From Kalaharituber pfeilii (lineage: Eukaryota > Ascomycota > Pezizomycetes > Pezizales > Pezizaceae): DNA of 64,000 nucleotides. The DNA lies in the NCBI GenBank assembly GCA_015179045.1, contig WHUZ01000048.1, positions 62,001 to 126,000 of the forward strand, read 5' to 3'. Positions 10,141 through 20,800 of the stretch are shown here, one piece after another. A program made the position numbers and the translations under genes. Under the pieces are notes generated by a model. The model did no database searches. It was not told the DNA's origin and saw only the letters and a program-made list of their open reading frames with translations. How positions within the stretch are numbered: the first letter of the stretch is position 1; every line of letters starts with the position of its first letter.

Positions 10141-10656
10141 TTTCCTGTTTTCTCATACTTAGCAAGATTGTTAAACCTAAACTTCTAGATATTTTCACTA
10201 ATCTTTTGACTGTGTCGAGTGCGGAATTTAATTCCAGCAATGATCAATATATTGTACTAATACATGCGAAGACGCCACAAAAAAAAGAAAGCGCAGACTT
10301 GCAATGCCTCCACATCTTCATTTCTGTCCAAACATGGATTCCTGATAGAACAAATAGCTCTTATCATAGATTAACTCCCCGGTAACGATGCTGTTGACGT
10401 TGTTAAGATGTTGAGTGCGAAAGTTGGCTAGTTTTGGTATCAAATGTTGCTTGGTTCCTTGTGCGCACGTGGCTCGGACAGTGGGTGAAATTCTCAAGCG
10501 CGCTTCCTGAGATCATCGCCAACGGTTCATTTACTGGGTTCTTGGAGACTAGGGCGCGAGTTCTATCGATTGTAGCAATGTGGTAGAGCTTGTCAATGCT
10601 GCTACAGAATCGTGTAGTGGGTGCTACTAGAGCTCACGAGACGTTACGAAGAAAAT
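10141..10656. other. Intergenic, nothing recognised
   Basis: Normal composition with no supported gene. Confidence 0.4.
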
Positions 10657-11064
10657 AGGCGGATTTTGCAACTCCAGGGTCTGTACCAGGGCTGAAGTCT
10701 TTTAGCGCGTTGCACAGCCCTGAGCCTGGCAAAAAATGCAATTGGGATTTTGCTCCATCAGGGATACTGAAGATTTTACGGAATAGGGTACTCTCTAACC
10801 ACGTATATCACAACCCAATGGGATCAAACTTTCCCTGGTGAGTGGTTCCCCGAGTGAATCAGTACGCAGAATCGATTCCTGTTTTCAGAATGAAAATTAG
10901 ATAAAAACTCGTGGAGATAGATGGGTGTTGAAAAGTGGTGGTTTCCAGGGGAGCAGCCCTCAATCGTCAGCGCCAGGGGAGAAATTTCTTCCGATTGATT
11001 TTCTAGCGTGCGGCGCGGTCATCCCTGATGGCTCCCTGGGAGCTGGCGACTGCAAAATCCGCCT
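10657..11064. mobile_element. MITE-like element, 408 bp
   Basis: Terminal inverted repeats AGGCGGATTTTGCA (10657-10670) and its exact complement (11051-11064). Subterminal sequence is also inverted: CCATCAGGGAT near 10764 and ATCCCTGATGG near 11024. No coding frame is present. A clear target-site duplication is not visible. Confidence 0.6.
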
Positions 11065-11147
11065 GATAAATTAATAAAAAGGGACAAGCGAAATCGCCTT
11101 GCGCGTTTCGCTCGGCCCATGTGGGAAGAATTCCTAGCGCTGCACTG

Positions 11148-11312
11148 TGCGGGGTAAAAAAACATGCCAAAAAAAAATTGGAATCGGTTGCGACACTAGT
11201 CTCATTTGCGACACCCCAACCAGGTTGTCACCACTCTTATTCTGACTCCCAGCGAAGGCGGAGGTAACTGAGCCTCGTAGCCAAATACTATACAAAAATT
11301 TTTTACCCCGCA
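11148..11312. mobile_element. Second MITE-like element, 165 bp
   Basis: 14-bp perfect terminal inverted repeats TGCGGGGTAAAAAA (11148-11161) and TTTTTTACCCCGCA (11299-11312), with no coding capacity. It ends 63 bp before the ATG of the DUF4246 gene and so probably lies in its promoter or 5' UTR. Confidence 0.55.
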
Positions 11313-11375
11313 GCAAAAGTGAGCGACTGCACCTCTCAGCCAAATACTACGAACAGCTTCGTGTAAATAGCTATT

Positions 11376-13213
11376 ATGACCACCTCCGAACCCTCAGCTG
11401 GCATCCCGGCACGCACTATCTCGCTGCCGGGCTTCGGCAAACCTCTCAACTGCACCCCTCGCGGTGAAAAGCGCCGGTCTCTGCTTTTCCCGAACGCGCT
11501 GGATCCGGATGATATAGAGGATGGATGTATTACGCGGTCGCTGACAACGTTGCGCGAGTTTGTGATGATGCGCTTCATGAATGCTGTCACGGATAAGGAC
11601 AGGTGGGAGGAGAAGGTGTTTGACGACGGTATCGCGGCGCACTGGACTGCCGAAGCTCTCGCCATCCCCTCCGCTGAACTTGCGCCGTCGATGACTCCCG
11701 CAATGGCCGCGTACTGCATCGCCGAGCTACGGCACAAGGCGTCCCTCTACCGCACCACGCGTGTGGTCAGCGTGTACGATGCCGATGTCGTCAAGTCGGA
11801 CTGTGCCGTCCCGCCCCTGCTGGCAGCGGAGCTTAAAGCTGCGCTGAATGCCCTTGAGGCCGCGGTGCCACCCGCGAAGCGTGACTGGCACCCGGGCTCG
11901 AATGAGATGGTGCTGGACCTGGTCCACCCGTCGCTGTATCCCCTCGTGTACGGGCATTCGAGGATCTTGCCAGATGGCACGCTCGGGATCGAGGATGCGC
12001 TGCGCAGGACAGGGGAGGGTGTCATTGTGCCGGTGCCGGCGGAGCAGGAGACGATGTTACCCCCACGGCCGGATAGTTATACGCTATATAGGAGGCGTGA
12101 GAAAGTGTTCAGTCAGAAATTCCAGTGGCTTCCGTGCGATGTCGCGCTCATCGATGAAGGAGGCGAGAGGAGTGCAAGGATAGCAAGCTACGTTCCCAAC
12201 CTCCATCCAACCATTCACACGTCGCTGTACCCTCTGCTCTCAAAGCTGATAACCTACACCATCCCCTTGTGGAATCTCACCCTGACGGGCTACACCGATC
12301 GCATGAGCCCGCGAATCACGTACACCAGTTTCCCACACACTCCGATACTTTGGGACCCCCAGATGAACCTCAGCAGCGCGACGACGAAGACGGAGAAGAG
12401 TTCCACGAGCGCTGGCGCTGGTGGAACAACCACATTGTGGAGGTGGAACAGCCTGACGTAGAAAGCGAGTTTCAGCCGCCGAACGAAGAAAGACCTGACT
12501 ATTTGCGGCAGAGGGTGGATTTGGCGAATCAGTATGAGGGCTTGCAGGTGATTGTGAAGGTCGCGAGCATTGTGTTGACGCCGGAGAAGCCGGAATACAA
12601 GGGTGGAACATGGCATGTCGAGGGCATGTTGAACGAGCATATCTGTGCCAGTGCAATCTATTACTACGATTTTGAAAACATCGCTGAGAGCCGTCTCTCA
12701 TTCCGGCAACAGTCCAGCTCGCATGACGCCTCCGACGTCGACTATGCCCAAAACGAGCACATCTGGCTGTGGCAAGTTTTCGGGTGCGAGAACGACCAGC
12801 CCACGGTCCAATACATCGGGGACGTCACTGCCCGCGAGGGACGGCTCGTGACCTTCCCTAACACGCTGCAGCACAAGGTTGAACCTTTCCGGCTGGCCGA
12901 CCCGACCAAACCGGGGCACCGGAAAATCGTTGCGCTCTTCCTCGTTGACCCCTATATCCGCATTATTTCCACCGCCAACGTCCCGCCGCAGCGCCGAGAC
13001 TGGTGGGCCCAGCAGGTGATAACGGCCGAATCACCCCTGACGAGGTTGCCCGCTGAGCTCCAGTTGGAGATTATCAAGAATGTGGACGGGTTTCCGATGT
13101 CGCAGGAGCTGGCAGAGAGGTATCGTGAGGAGCTGATGGAAGAGCGCAAAGCGGACGCTGTGATGCAAACAGAGAACTTTATGGAACTGACGTTCTCGCT
13201 ATGTGAGCATTGA
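11376..13213 (+). CDS. DUF4246 family protein, split by a frameshift
   Basis: Two overlapping frames together encode a fungal DUF4246 protein of about 610 residues, a normal length. Frame 1 (11376 to about 12350) carries ISLPGFGKPLN, YVPNLHPTIHTSLYPLL and IPLWNLTL. Frame 2 (about 12350-13213) carries LQVIVKVASIVLTPEKPEY, TWHVEGMLNEHICASAIYYY, REGRLVTFPNTLQHKVEPF and DPYIRII, all typical of the family. The frames overlap at 12269-12461. Joining them needs a removal of length 2 modulo 3. The only GT-AG pair of that kind I found is 35 nt, too short for a normal intron. It is therefore a -1 frameshift, a sequence error or an unusual splice. The ATG at 11376 follows two MITE-like elements. The biochemical function of DUF4246 is not known to me. 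Confidence 0.8.
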
Positions 13214-13600
13214 GTTTTATGCGGTTGCTGGGTCATTGGGGCGCAGGTTCTACGTAATACAACACATGGAGAGACTACAATAAAAAGGTAACCGGAAGCA
13301 TAGTACGTACTTGTCGCATGATCGTGTCGACAGTCAACCAGTGAAGGTGAGGAAGAGTTTGGAGAGTACACGCAAGCAGAAAGTTGGCATGAGCGCCACC
13401 TAAAGAGCATATCATAGATATATATATATATATAAATTCTGTATCACAGTTATAACAATTAACCATCTCGTCTCCCCTTCTCTTTCACACTCGCATCAGT
13501 TGCACGTTCGTTCCGCCAGCTTATGACCACTCTGGTCACATTGTGCAGTACATGTACTACGGTATCCCTCGTGCTATACCGGAGTATTACAATCCATCCT
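13214..13600. repeat. LTR-like remnant with TA microsatellite
   Basis: Contains a (TA)n tract at about 13415-13433 followed by AAATT, then CGTTCGTTCCGCCAGCT at about 13507-13522. The latter word also ends the LTR-like repeats near 32675 and 48245. Probably the end of a decayed LTR; boundaries are not defined. Confidence 0.35.
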
Positions 13601-14311
13601 ATTCCTACCTACGACGGCGCCTCACAACTAGTAAGGAAGAGGTGGGAATCGAGAATCGGCAGGGGCGACTGGGACGTGGCAGTGATGTGGGTAAAGGCTC
13701 ACAGGGGCGTTAACGGCAACACAGAAGCAGACAGAGCGGCGAAGATCGGGACATACCTATAATACCAGGACGAAGTGGCCACCAAAGCAGGATAAGACAG
13801 ACGGCATGCGCCAACAGAGCAAGCGAAAGAAACCGACTGGATATGACATACAGACCACTACAACGACTGGGCCACAGAGTCGCAACCTTCGCCGGGATCC
13901 TCGGTGGAAAAGGCCTACGCCACTGGAAGCACAAAATCGGTACCACTGACAGCCCAGAGTGCCACTGGTGCGGCGAAGATATCGAGACCACTCGACATAT
14001 ATTGACACAGTGCAGAGCCTAGAGACAGAAATGTCCTGAAGGCGAAGACAGCCTCTGCCGCCCCAGAAACGACGAAGATGGTAACGACGGAGACACTTTG
14101 TTGGATTGGGCGAGGCAATAGACGAACCCTTAACTTCCCTTTTCCTACACTCTTCAGCTTTTCAGAACATCTCAGTTATCTTTTGACATTTCAAGTTATC
14201 TTTTGACATTTCAAGTTATCTTTTGACATTTTCAGTTATCTCCTTACATGTAACTAAACATCGCCATAGCCCATGGGGCGGCACGCGATTAATGATATTA
14301 AAAAAAAAAAA
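13600..14311 (+). mobile_element. LINE family A 3' region: RNase H to poly(A), decayed
   Basis: Begins in ORF2 with the RNase H segment DWDVAVMWVKAHRGVNGNTE, which matches DLDVAVMWVKAHVGIEGNE of the copy at 30500-31922. It continues through several frames into the zinc-binding segment ECHWCGED..TTRHILTQC and ends at the terminal hairpin and A13. Stops and shifts (for example TAA after GTYL) make it non-functional. The 3' UTR has an internal tandem repeat. Confidence 0.75.
14172..14248 (+). repeat. Tandem repeat, about 22 bp x 3.5
   Basis: Repeats of agttatcttttgacatttc in the LINE 3' UTR. They are absent from the other family A copies here, so they are a local expansion. Confidence 0.8.
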
Positions 14312-14334
14312 ATCATCACGTTAATGTCTCTGGT

Positions 14335-14690
14335 TCCCGTGCCCGCTTTCCCCACATCGGTTAATACCTACACTCCTCACTATCTTCCATTACTATTTGC
14401 CAACGTTGATAAAAAGAAGTTCAAATTACTTGCAGACAAGCCTATCTAGATGCTCCACCTATTCTCCCCCTCGTGCCTTCTTCAGGGTGCCAGCAATGGC
14501 CAAGCATGCGCACCGCAACGCGTTCATCACCTCGATGCCCCGATGTGGCTGGTGCCCGTGCCCAGTTTCCCGCACATCGTTTGAGTTCAGAATTTCAAAT
14601 ACCTACATTTCCCACTAGACTGTCCTCAATAACTACTTACAAACATCAATAAAAAATGTTTTTCGCAGGCCTTGCGAGGCCTACTAGATG
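14335..14690 (+). repeat. Diverged direct duplication, spacing about 218 bp
   Basis: Words from 14335-14455 (CCCGTGCCCGCTTTCC, CACATCG, AATACCTACA, CAATAAAAA-like and CTAGATGCT) recur in order at 14553-14690. Divergence is substantial and no coding frame is shared. Confidence 0.45.
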
Positions 14691-15390
14691 CTGCAGGGAG
14701 GGGCCACGTAACTTGAAGGGAATTATGGGCACATTACCAGGCCCTCCAGAGGATGTGGTCGTAACAACACTCATCAAAGAAGCCTACACAAACTCAAAGC
14801 TGAGGCTCGTCTGCAGACTGTGAACCTGAAATGAAGTTTTGGAAGACAGCTCAGTCGAAATCTGCGCATCCCATCGGGGTTGGGCCTTGAGTGGATGGAA
14901 TTCTCGTGCATGTCATACTGTTACCAGTAACCTCTAGTCTCGGAGCCACTATTCATACTTTCGACAACGTTATGTACTTGCTATATGTGTGGGACCAGCC
15001 ATGTTAGGTGCACTTTAAATCGCTTAACTGCGTTTTGTATCGCTGATATACCGTGTACTACTTGTACTTAGCAGAGGTGCTCGCAGAGATGTATAAGATA
15101 TGTGTTATAAATTAATCACGAGGTGATGAAATTTCAGCTACAGCCCAGGTCAATAACGTCGATATTGAAAGAGACAATACTCCTACCGGCAAAAGTAAAT
15201 ACAGGGGACGTGCTGTGACCATTGTCTCGGTTTCATTTTCAATAATCTCCTTTATATGTAATCTCGTCATAGTCCCCGAGGCGAAATACAATACCTTTTT
15301 TTTTAAAAAAAAAAAAACATACATAGATAAATTTGTGCAACTTGCCAAGGTTTGACAGAATCAGCAACAGTGCATATCTACATGCATATT
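14691..15390. other. Intergenic, 5' flank of tRNA-Ser
   Basis: No gene is supported. A T-run/A-run pair at 15297-15316 (TTTTTTTTTAAAAAAAAAAAA) may be a retroposon tail remnant, but neither family 3' end is clear beside it. Confidence 0.4.
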
Positions 15391-15500
15391 GACGTCGTGC
15401 CCGAGTGGTTAAGGGGAGTGATTAGAATCACCATCTCTAATGCGATGATTGAAATATCACTTACGCTCTGCGTGCGCAAGTTCGAGTCTTGTCGACGTCG
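15391..15500 (+). tRNA. tRNA-Ser (anticodon AGA) with intron
   Basis: The acceptor stem GACGTCG/CGACGTC pairs over 7 bp, and the discriminator is G at 15500. The D-arm GCCCGAGTGGTTAAGG is typical of tRNA-Ser. The anticodon stem AGTGA/TCACT encloses TTAGAA, with anticodon AGA at 15424-15426. A 28-nt intron lies at 15428-15455, in the canonical place after base 37. The long variable arm (ACGC-TCT-GCGT) and T-arm GCAAG-TTCGAGT-CTTGT are intact. A run of T follows within about 10 bases as Pol III terminator. It reads A34, expected to be modified to inosine. Confidence 0.92.
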
Positions 15501-15559
15501 CTATTTCTTTTTTCTATTTTCGTATTACTGCGAATTGGTTTTGTTTATTGTTCTTGTCC

Positions 15560-16015
15560 GCTCGGGAATTCAGTCCTTCTTCGACGCGTCCCATCGTGAA
15601 TTTTATGTGGTTCCTGAGAGGTCCGGGTCGCATGGGTGCATGAAAAAAAGTTTCGTACTTAGTCGTCAAAATTGCCACTGAATATTTTGTCTGACCCGGC
15701 GATGTCTGTGCCCAAACTCTTCTACTCCCAGAAATGTCTATAAATTGATTGTCATGCAAATGCCTGTCGAAATGCTTCAATTCAGCCATCTCGTCAGTGT
15801 TCAGTATAGAACTTGAACTTGTTTATTTTATATCATTGCTCATGCCACGAAAAAGGTTCGTTTGCAATAAAAATGGGAAGTCCGGCATATATTCAATTCC
15901 TGAGCGGTGAAAATACTGATTCCCGAGTGGATCGACTTCCTCAGCGGCCCGGGACTACATAGAGTTCTCGGGGCTGACCGGTCCCCTTCGGAGCGGACTG
16001 AATTCCTAAAGCCAG
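15560..16015. repeat. Dispersed short motif around GAATTCCCGAGCGG
   Basis: The word CTGAATTCCCGAGCGG or close variants occurs at about 15560-15577 (minus), 15893-15935 and 16000-16010 (plus) and 20190-20245 (plus), with surrounding similarity of 40-80 bp (ATTCCTGAGCGGTGA, GATTCCCGAG). It is a small dispersed repeat of unknown type. Confidence 0.35.
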
Positions 16016-16960
16016 CCAGAACATTACGGCCGCGAAGTCCGAAAATAATAGTCTTGGCACAGGAACACCAGGATATATACCAACGTCTGCACCGTGCAGC
16101 AGGAGCCACTTTACTGTACCGAGTTCGCGCGGTTGCACAGACGCCGAGTGCTTTGGTTTGATTCGTGTGAGTCGATGACCAAGTTCTGGTTAGGACTTCC
16201 ATGGCTGCGGTGTTGCCGGCTTTGATGGCCACATGAGAGGCGTCACTCTCGATGTGTCCAAGAACTGCAGGTCGACATCAGGGGCCATCTTGAGGAGCAG
16301 CTTCAGGCACACGAGGTAGTCACCGCGCGGGCTGTAGGTGGTGCTGAGACGGGTAATGAGCGGGCAACCCGCTCCAGCACCGCTGCGCTGGCCCCGCCTC
16401 CCCGCGCTGCCTGCACGTCACGACCTCCGGCAGCAGCTCCACCAGCGTCTCAAGGCAATCCATCCGGCGCCGAGCCGCGCCTCCCGCACCCGCCGCCTCT
16501 GCTCTCCGCTCGCGTCGCTGGCCTCCCTCCGCACCGCGGCTGTCCCTGTGCATCCAGACAGCCCGCACCGCGTCGTCATCTCACAGAGTATCCCCCGCAG
16601 CCTGCCGGGCCCTGACGTACTCCAGGATCATCCGACCACAGTCCTGTTCCTCTTCCAAAATCCCCTCGCAACCGTTACCCTCCCCTTCATCTCCTCCCTC
16701 AAAACACCTCCATAAGCGCCTCATCTCCCCTCCATGCCGCCCACGCCAGTGCCGTGCGACTGACATCCAGCCTTTCCAGAATCGTCCTCTCCCACAACCC
16801 TCCGCTTCCCTCCGTGCCCAACCCCAATCCCAAAAATCTCAACGCATACAGCGCATGCGCGAATCTCCTTCCGCTGATTGCGATCGCTCATGCGGTCGCC
16901 TGTGACATACAGACGTAACCCCCCCGTCCCTCGTCCCGAACGGAAGGAACAGAGGGGGAA
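15940..16960 (-). pseudogene. Decayed ankyrin-repeat gene
   Basis: The minus strand holds ankyrin-like pieces in the right order but in several frames. These are SRTALAWAAWRGDEALMEVF (about 16705-16765), YLVCLKLLLKMAPDVDLQFL (about 16270-16330), MAIKAGNTAAMEVL (16190-16232) and GTVKWLLLHGADVGIY (about 16080-16130). Frame changes and stops between them show loss of function. Local G+C is higher than in the flanks. An upstream start or N-terminal domain could not be identified. Confidence 0.55.
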
Positions 16961-17569
16961 TTGAGACGTCTTGTTAGCCACTACGTTTTGTAGCACGAAG
17001 GTGAAGAGACAGAGAGAAGGAGGTGTGTGCGTGTATGTGGAGGTGAAGGGGGGAGCGGATGGAGATAGGGGAATAATTCGCGGGAACAACCAACAGGTCA
17101 GATTCCATCCTTTTTCTTTGTTCCCACTTCACTCCTAATGCAATTACTTATCTTTCGTAGCCTCAATTAGCTATTTCTCCAAATCCTCAAATCAAAATAA
17201 ATAAATAACTCTCCGGTAACCCCTTACCTGTACGCCCCCCTTTCGTTCCAAAAAAACGCCTACACACAAAAAATAACAAAATCCCTTCACTTATCAATAA
17301 GTTCACTGCTAAACTTCTTTATTGCATAGATTTCTCAGTTAGAAAAAATAATTATCGTATCGTTTCCTTCGTCGCACGTTGTGAATGCTTGGATTAAGAC
17401 TTGTTCCCCTCCTACATATCATACGGCGCTGTCCATGGCTCACGCCTATCTTGATTCCTGACATGCTTTAGATTGGTCATTGTCTACTACGCGAAGTGGC
17501 AAACACATAAGGATCAAAGGAGCATAAAAGGAAAAACGCTAATCAGAACGGCAAAAATTAATGCTTGAA
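16961..17569. other. Intergenic, 3' flank of tRNA-Pro
   Basis: A minus-strand frame at 16721-17089 has no recognisable motif and overlaps the ankyrin relic in another frame. AT-rich DNA with no supported gene follows up to the tRNA. Confidence 0.4.
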
Positions 17570-17668
17570 GGCCCTAACCCGGATTTGAACCGGGGACCTC
17601 TCCCAGTCGCGCTTCTGTGAGGCAGGGGACAACCCGAAGGGAGAATCATACCACTAGACCATCAGGGC
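17570..17668 (-). tRNA. tRNA-Pro (anticodon CGG) with intron
   Basis: Read on the minus strand. The acceptor stem is GCCCTGA/TTAGGGC. The D-region GGTCTAGTGGTATGATTCTC is close to yeast tRNA-Pro. The anticodon stem CTCCC/GGGAG has loop TTCGGGT and anticodon CGG. A 27-nt intron (17606-17632) sits after base 37. The T-arm is CCCGG-TTCAAAT-CCGGG. Just downstream on the minus strand is a TTTTT terminator (plus-strand A-run near 17553-17557). Confidence 0.93.
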
Positions 17669-19189
17669 AGCTATTGCTTGCAATAATGTTGCACTTATCC
17701 ACATGAATAGGTTTTCAAAGAACCCGGTTGCTTTCTAGACTCCTATCCCGCACATGTCACTGATGGCAATGCATATGTCTGAAACTTCAAGCTTAAGCGC
17801 GAATTGAAATGGCAGCCGCGGCCAGTGTTACAGCAGTTGCTGCAGCATAATTTTTGCAACCAGTTACGCAAATTCTGCTATGGTGCCGGAAGTAAAAAAG
17901 CGGGACATGTTGTAACATCGCCAGCTCTCATTAGTAAGCAGCAACATATGTGTCAGTTTGCTTGGTAGTCATTCACACAGCTTTCCCACGCTCGCAATCT
18001 ACGGCTCCTCGCACTCGCACCACTCAACTGATCTTGTAGTTCCTTTTCGGAACAAATAGCAAGGTCTTTCCTGAGTCTTATATTAAAAGGAACAAAGCTA
18101 ATAGATGTGACAATATTATAAAAAGCCTTTAAAAATCATGTATATAAGAGCCACAGAGGGGAGCCGCTTTGATGACTAATCCATTTATATGAGGCTTGGC
18201 ATGTAACATCAGGTAACAAACCAAAAAAACTTTGAACCTTATCAGTTTTACAATGAATAAAGATTTCGCCATGAGAAAATTATAGAGTGATAGAGGGTCT
18301 CAAATACTATAGATTTTTGATACTTCTATACTTCTACCCTGATTCATGTCATGTTGTGGTTGTTGATAGGTTTTGCGTTGGGTTGGTTGTATCGCAATTT
18401 CCATGTCCACTTTTAACTTCCGGTACCATATATAGGCTTGGAGTTGGTGGAACTGCCAAGGCTAGTAGCTTGACAATCTGATTATTCCTAAGCACCGCCT
18501 GTTGGATCTAATCAGGCGTACATCTTCACCCTGCATGTGATTTTGTCGCTACTATTAAATTGTGTACACTACATCTGCAAGAAAAGCATTAGAAAAGTGC
18601 AGACACTCACATGCAACAGAATCACTCAGTGAGAATGTATGAGCGACATAGTTAGGTGATCTGAAGTGATTATGGAATCATTCACAAAATTCATATTTCC
18701 CATGGAAACCATTCGTATGAGAATATACCCCAAAAGTAGATAGTTGTATGCCAACTCTATGAATGAACAAATCAAGGCAAATTAAATGCAGCACCTTACT
18801 ATATTTCTATTCAGGTGATGCACGACATAATATCGTAGCTGTTGTAATTAACGTCGAAGATAATAGCTATATTCTATTCTTATGAACGTTTTGTATGGGG
18901 ATCCCATTCAAATACTCGCTCGTTTAGAAAGTACAGTATTGGAACGGCTGACTAAATTCGTTCGCACCCACAATTTTTGAGAAACCAAAATGCCAGATAT
19001 CAAGAATTACCATTTGTATGTTTCCTCCGCAAAGCGCATTAACAATTGGTGTTGTTGATATTGAGGTGTTGAGTGTGAGTGTTGCACAGTTTTGGTGGTG
19101 TGCCCGGAATGCTAGGGTGTCGGGGAGGTGGTGAATCACATAGTAAGTGTTTTGTATGTAGTTCAAATACATCTTCATGTAATGCATCT

Positions 19190-19190
<1 letters not shown>
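17669..19190. other. AT-rich intergenic
   Basis: No coding region with recognisable features. Frames at 18287-18481 and 18924-19187 lack motifs. Confidence 0.4.
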
Positions 19191-19221
<31 letters not shown>

Positions 19222-19640
19222 CCACATAATTATGAGAATAAAACAAATATATAAGAATTAGTCTAAAACATTTTGAGGAAGATCAATTAAACAATAGACA
19301 GAAAAAACCTCATCACTCGTATTCCGCGCCGGGGGCTATGACGAGAGAGTTACATTGGAGATAAGAAAGTAAGATAAAAGCGGAATAAAACCAAATAACG
19401 AGTAACAGTACAACGATGTGAACATGTACACCTCTCTAGGTCTCACCTTTCTGCCCATCTCATCCGCTCCATGAGCGGGCCCTGTTCATCCTCCCTGCCA
19501 TCTGGTGGCAACCTGATTGCGTCCCGCCCCCCTGGCCATCTCCTCCTCCACACCTCGCACCTCTCTGTGTTCCGTCGTCTCCTGCTCCATCCCCCATCAT
19601 CGGCATTCCTGGCTGTCCTCCTGGCGTTGTGCTTTTTTTT
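19191..19640 (-). mobile_element. Poly(T) and decayed LINE family A 3' region
   Basis: A T-run of about 29 lies at 19192-19220. At about 19313-19345 there is a degenerate family A 3' end (ACTCGTATTCCGCGCC and GGGGCTATGACGAG). From 19440 to 19640 the minus strand carries remnants of the zinc-binding C-terminus with frame changes (RCEVWRRRWPGGRD corresponds to ECRVWKRRWPGEEE of the 30.5-kb copy). No duplication was found. Confidence 0.5.
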
Positions 19641-20437
19641 TTTTTTCTTCTTCCGCAACTACCAGGTCTAATATTAGTGAATGAAGAAGTACTTGCTGAA
19701 TTTTGCATTTTGCATTTTTTTGTTTTACTGGTATGATACTTTGCGGAAATAAATTATATCAATAATCTACCAATCCATATAGAACAAGAATATATTTACT
19801 TCCATGCATGGACAAGCAAGCGAGAGAAAATGAGAGCAAGGCTGGTGTAAGCTTGACCTAATTTATTGGCTTACCACTTGTTTCATATATATCCAATTAT
19901 TATGAAACATTTCAGATCTCTTGAATACATACTATAGAAGGTATATGCACTTGCTCTAGGTCCTAAATAGCCATCTTGCTATTTTACACCTGCATAGGGT
20001 TCAGATGCCTAATTGGGCAACTACCACCATAGCGTGTCATTCAAAATTTGCAATTGGCTAACGGAGGTGCGGAAGTTACTTTCCTATACCTCACCAAGCT
20101 GTATGTCCTCTATGAAGATTTGGCCTTACAGGAGGCTATTGTTTTAATTCCGGAAGTGCGCCGGATCCCGGTCAGTGACGTTATTTAATTCTTGAGCTAT
20201 GAGAATAGTGATTCCCGAGCGGACGACCTGAATTCCCGAGCGACCGAGCCACCTGGACCTCTGAGGAATTACAAACCATTCACGAGGGGGCAAGAACACC
20301 TGCAATAGCCATGTTTTCACTCCCTAGCTAATATACAACACTACCAGTGTGAGATAATGAGATAAATTGCCGGCGGGCTTAGTAATTTCTTGGCTTAGTC
20401 ATCGGCTGGTTTTTTTTTATATATCACGTGACATCCT
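19641..20437. other. Intergenic
   Basis: Contains one copy of the GAATTCCCGAGCG motif (20190-20245). At about 20410-20432 a T-run followed by ATATATCACGTGAC resembles the first 14 bases of a minus-strand family B end; this is too short to be certain. Confidence 0.35.
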
Positions 20438-20450
20438 GCCGGTGGTAATG

Positions 20451-20787
20451 GGCGGAGTCAGAGAAGTTCGGGTGCGGGGGGGTACAGACTGGGGAGCATT
20501 TAGCTTTCCGGTGCTGTCAGGAGAGATTTCGTCTAGAAGGGTTTAGAGACTTGGGAGACATGGAAAAGAACTGGAAACGAACGGCAGAGAATCGGGAGGA
20601 GTGGGATGAACTGTAGAGGTTCTTTTCCGGGGATTAAGTTTTAGTGGTCGGGGGACGGAAAGTAGGGTGGGCGATGTCGTGTACTGAGAAAGTTTCTTTG
20701 AGCCTGTCTCCGGGCTATGAGGGCTTGCCCAGGGACCCTGCCATGGCTTCGTGCTGCAAGCGGGGCTATTTATCTAAAAAAAGAAAA
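20451..20787 (+). mobile_element. LINE family B copy with ORF2 C-terminus
   Basis: 337 bp. The 5' part encodes TGEHLAFRC, then GDMEKNWKRTAENREEWDEL, an in-frame TAG, and RFFSGD. This C-x-H/W-rich tail ending in an FFSG motif is typical of the C-terminal zinc-binding region of fungal LINE ORF2. The 3' part is the family B end and an A-run. The flanks 20438-20450 (gccggtggtaatg) and 20788-20800 (gccagtggtaatg) match at 12 of 13 positions. It is the only copy here that shows family B is a LINE. Confidence 0.75.
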
Positions 20788-20800
20788 GCCAGTGGTAATG

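Noticed and set aside
15820..15848. TTATTTTATATCATTGCTCATGCC as another family A tail
   Set aside because: The similarity stops before the diagnostic inner stem, and no duplication was found.
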